Assembly: GCA_003151825.1 (NCBI GenBank)
Contig: PLYO01000017.1
Span: 1-34,469 of the forward strand
Length of the DNA: 34,469 bases
Reading direction: 5' to 3'
Source: Ignavibacteriota bacterium
GTDB lineage: Bacteria; Bacteroidota; Ignavibacteria; Palsa-1295
Below, piece after piece: positions 31,858 to 34,469 of the stretch. How positions within the stretch are numbered: position 1 is the first letter of the stretch; the number at the start of each line of letters is the position of its first letter. The notes below the pieces were generated by a model. That model saw only the letters and a program-made list of their open reading frames with translations, searched no databases and was not told the DNA's origin. Position numbers and translations under genes: made by a program.

Positions 31858-34469
31858 TTAGTGATTGATGATAATGTAGTTGATGTACTGCGGATTGGGA
31901 CCGAGCACAGGGGATGTGCAATTGATCGTGAAGCTGCCATTAGTGACCGATCCCACACCTATCGCGTAGAGTATTCCGGGAGCATCACCGTTGTCATCTA
32001 ACGTGACAATAATGGTCGATCCCGTTCCGTTAGCAATATCGCCCTGAGCGAGATTGTTTTGGATAACCATCCCGTTGCCAGTATAGACCACGCGCCCAGC
32101 AAACTGATTGCTGGGATTTGTGTTGACCGATTGAACCGCAACCGAGTTCCGAACCTCACCGGATGTTACATTGAGCGACGATCCGTTACTGGAGGCATAT
32201 CCGCCAGATCCAATGGAACCGCCAACCGAAATGCCAGTGGAACTGACGCCACCTGCACCAACGAGAATCGCTGTTCCAAGACCAGTATTTCCATCAATGG
32301 AAATTCCTGTTCCGGTCGTGGATCCGTGCATGGCAATACCTGCCGCAGACCCAAGCGCGACGATTTGGAAGGCTGTCCCGGCTGTTGTTGTTGGATAATT
32401 GATACCCACACCATTCGTCATAGCGATCTCGATACCATGGTCGGTCGAGTTCGCAATGTTCTGAATGTAAATCCCCTTATTGCTGCCGCCAATCCCATTT
32501 GCCATGTTCAAATTAATAGAAGTGGTATTCGATACGCCCAGACCGCCATTATTGTTTAAGGTTATGGCAACGCCGTTTGAGCTGGACGAAACACTATTTA
32601 TCTGAATACCATTAGCCGTCGCGCCATTGCCTCCGGCGCCGTTGCTTCCATCGATCGAGATGCCCGTAATGGCATCGTGTTCGATCTTGACGCCAGTGGA
32701 ACTGGCACCCGTAGCCGATATATCTTCGCCTACGTTCTGGGTTCCGCTGCCCGAGATGGTAAGCACTTCGCCACGGTTTCCATTCGCACCTCCGCCGCCG
32801 CTCGCTATCGTAGTGCTGATACCCGTGTTCGTTGTGCCGGAGTTCGCCGTGATCGAGATGCCCGTGTTAGCCGGAGAAGCAGCCGTCGTGGTGATGCTCG
32901 CGCCAACGTCGCCAACGGTCGATACACCGCTTGCAGTAAGCGCGAGAGCGGTGTTCGTTGCGCCCGTACCAGTAGCAGTGAAGCTGGCAGCGTTAGCGTT
33001 CGTACCCGCAGCAATGTTACTCGTCGCTGTTACGATGATGCCCTGCGCATTAAATAACCCCGGCGCCGCCGTAATTCTTTCGCCCCACGATCCCGCCACA
33101 TTCTCCACGTTCTGAATGGTCAGGACGTTGGCAGCCGGCGCTGCGGTGGTCTGATTCGTGCCATCGAGGGTAGTGAGGCCCGAGATTAAATTGGTGCTAC
33201 CATTGAAATTACTACCAATGGTATTCGCAACCGCCGCAGCATTTCCGTCCGTGCCAAAGCTGTTGGTTGTTGCACCCGGCCCAATTGCAATGGTTGCATT
33301 GCCGTCGTTGGAAAGCACACCCGCAGCACTCACGCTCCAGCCGCTGGTCCCAGTAGGCGCGGAAGTAATGGCAACAGAAGTCGTTCCGGCTCCGCCGCCG
33401 ATCGTGGTGCTGGCTATTGCACCGGCAAAGGTAGCAGTACCGATGGTATTGCTCGTTTGAGCCGTCGCTGCCGTCGATGCTATGCCGATTTGGTTCGTTG
33501 TGGTCGTCGCTGCGGTAGCATTATTCCCAAGGCTATTGGTCACGGTCCCACCGCTGGTGTTCAAGGTTGTTTGCCCCGTCGTTGAAAGCACGCCGTTCGC
33601 CGTTACGCTCCAGCCGTTACCGGCGCTGGGCGCGGACGTGATGGCTACGCTTGGTAAGCCAGTCCCGCCGCCAATCGTGGTAGAGGTGATTGCTCCAGCC
33701 GCAGTAGTAGCACCGATGCTATTGGTGGCAGTTGCGCCTAAGAAGGAAGAAGAACCGATGGTATTGCTGGTCTGAGCCGTCCCTACCCCCGATACCAAGC
33801 CGATTTGGTTGGTTGTGGTAGTAGCGGCGGTAGCATTATTTCCTAACGAATTAGTTACGGTTCCACCGTTGGTGTTCAACGTGGTTGCTAACGTCGATGT
33901 GAGCGTGGTAAAGCTTCCCGCGCCACCCGCGACGGCGCTAAACGTGCCCGCGCCCGCCGCAGTGACATTCCAGCTATTAGCAGTGCCGCGAATGTCGATA
34001 TTCGCTGTGTTATTGTTCGCGACATTGAGCGCAAGACCAATATTCTGACTGCCTACCCCAGCCACGCCAGCACCGGTCGAAGCTAACCATAAGCCCGTAG
34101 CCGTTTGCGTTGTTGGCGCAATGGCTGTATTGGATATGCTGGCTGCTGCACTGCCGATGACGGCCGTTGCGGCCGCATTCGAGCCTGTCGCCGTGATTGC
34201 CGTCGTCGGAACTGTCGTCTGACCAATCGAAAGACCCAGCGTCGCGCCATTGATGGTTTCGCCCGTGGGAGCAACAACCGTGATGCCCGTCGTCGAAGGA
34301 GCGGTCGTTGAACCGACCTTGATTCCGGTGACGCCGCCATCAACCGTTTCTCCGGTCGTGGTCGATACTATACTCTCGCCCGTCGCCGGTGCAGTCGTTG
34401 CACCGATCGTAAGACCCGCCGTCGCGCCATTGATGGTTTCGCCTGTGGGAGCAACAACCGTGATGCCCG
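31858..34469 (-). CDS. Giant low-complexity beta-repeat surface protein, N-terminally truncated by window
   Basis: The open frame extends without a stop from 34469 to the TAA at 31858, so the true start lies outside the window; a GTG at 34065 is only an internal codon. The visible ~870 residues are T/G/A/S/N-rich repeats. One is a 60-residue unit (180-bp period, 34241-34289 repeating at 34421-34469, with GITVVAPTGETINGAT). Another, TTLNT-GGTVTNSLGNNATAA, recurs 105 residues apart. It ends in GILYAIGVGSVTNGSFTINC and YINYIIINH. Probably a parallel beta-helix or tail-fibre-like secreted protein. No T9SS domain is seen at the C-terminus. It may be related in role to the S74 protein at the left edge. 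Confidence 0.8.
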   Translation of the reverse strand, partial: GITVVAPTGETINGATAGLTIGATTAPATGESIVSTTTGETVDGGVTGIKVGSTTAPSTTGITVVAPTGETINGATLGLSIGQTTVPTTAITATGSNAAATAVIGSAAASISNTAIAPTTQTATGLWLASTGAGVAGVGSQNIGLALNVANNNTANIDIRGTANSWNVTAAGAGTFSAVAGGAGSFTTLTSTLATTLNTNGGTVTNSLGNNATAATTTTNQIGLVSGVGTAQTSNTIGSSSFLGATATNSIGATTAAGAITSTTIGGGTGLPSVAITSAPSAGNGWSVTANGVLSTTGQTTLNTSGGTVTNSLGNNATAATTTTNQIGIASTAATAQTSNTIGTATFAGAIASTTIGGGAGTTSVAITSAPTGTSGWSVSAAGVLSNDGNATIAIGPGATTNSFGTDGNAAAVANTIGSNFNGSTNLISGLTTLDGTNQTTAAPAANVLTIQNVENVAGSWGERITAAPGLFNAQGIIVTATSNIAAGTNANAASFTATGTGATNTALALTASGVSTVGDVGASITTTAASPANTGISITANSGTTNTGISTTIASGGGGANGNRGEVLTISGSGTQNVGEDISATGASSTGVKIEHDAITGISIDGSNGAGGNGATANGIQINSVSSSSNGVAITLNNNGGLGVSNTTSINLNMANGIGGSNKGIYIQNIANSTDHGIEIAMTNGVGINYPTTTAGTAFQIVALGSAAGIAMHGSTTGTGISIDGNTGLGTAILVGAGGVSSTGISVGGSIGSGGYASSNGSSLNVTSGEVRNSVAVQSVNTNPSNQFAGRVVYTGNGMVIQNNLAQGDIANGTGSTIIVTLDDNGDAPGILYAIGVGSVTNGSFTINCTSPVLGPNPQYINYIIINH

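Noticed and set aside
32627..33115. Plus-strand ORFs (V/A/P-rich) within the giant repeat gene
   Set aside because: They are antisense shadows of the T/G/A-rich repeats and have no independent features.

Overview
The window looks like the chromosome of a free-living member of the Bacteroidetes/Chlorobi (FCB) group, closest in flavour to Ignavibacteria or Kapabacteria. The evidence is two secreted proteins ending in type IX secretion (T9SS) sorting domains, DUF3943 outer-membrane proteins, a lipoprotein with a TolB-like propeller, weak or absent Shine-Dalgarno sequences, and middling GC. The phylum assignment is inference. I see no phage, plasmid, transposase or CRISPR signature. Genes are packed tightly and no gene-free stretch exceeds about 300 bases.

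Layout, left to right. (1) 11-2365: a large secreted protein with YadA-like head repeats and an S74 self-cleaving chaperone domain. (2) 2661-3935: a UMF1/Atg22-like MFS permease. (3) 3953-11319: a tightly overlapping seven-gene minus-strand operon, transcribed as methylmalonyl-CoA epimerase, uvrC, tsaD, rsmB-like, pgsA, pgpA, cinA. (4) 11367-11991: an MntA/HepT toxin-antitoxin pair. (5) 12030-14259: an MFS exporter, a DUF190 protein and a CrcB fluoride channel. (6) 14327-20065: an envelope cluster of two PAP2 phosphatases, a small basic repeat protein and two paralogous DUF3943 proteins. (7) 20286-22228: an MFS permease, a VOC protein and tRNA-Arg(CCT). (8) 22382-27790: a TPR-LuxR regulator, two T9SS cargo proteins and a lipoprotein. 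(9) 28057-30712: an RsbV-like STAS protein and an RsbU-like SpoIIE phosphatase. (10) 30842-31666: a flavin reductase. (11) 31858 to the right edge: a giant low-complexity beta-repeat protein cut by the window end.

The most striking feature is a dense population of short palindromic and inverted-repeat elements of at least five kinds. Several sit inside or at the ends of essential genes. A 41-bp GGAGG palindrome is inserted in frame in tsaD. A second copy, in the opposite orientation (38/41 identical), forms the C-terminal tail of the epimerase and abuts the uvrC start. A different 40-bp palindrome is in frame in pgpA. A third repeat supplies the last residues and stop codon of the STAS protein. 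A fourth supplies the TAG stop of both the TPR-LuxR and flavin reductase genes. Two MITE-like elements with GTCATTGCGAG termini keep their ends and core but carry different self-complementary arms. This resembles Rickettsia palindromic elements and is the best candidate here for an undescribed system.

The housekeeping operon covers propionate metabolism, DNA repair, tRNA t6A and rRNA m5C modification, phosphatidylglycerol synthesis (pgsA then pgpA) and nicotinamide recycling. The RsbU/RsbV pair lacks a local anti-sigma kinase.
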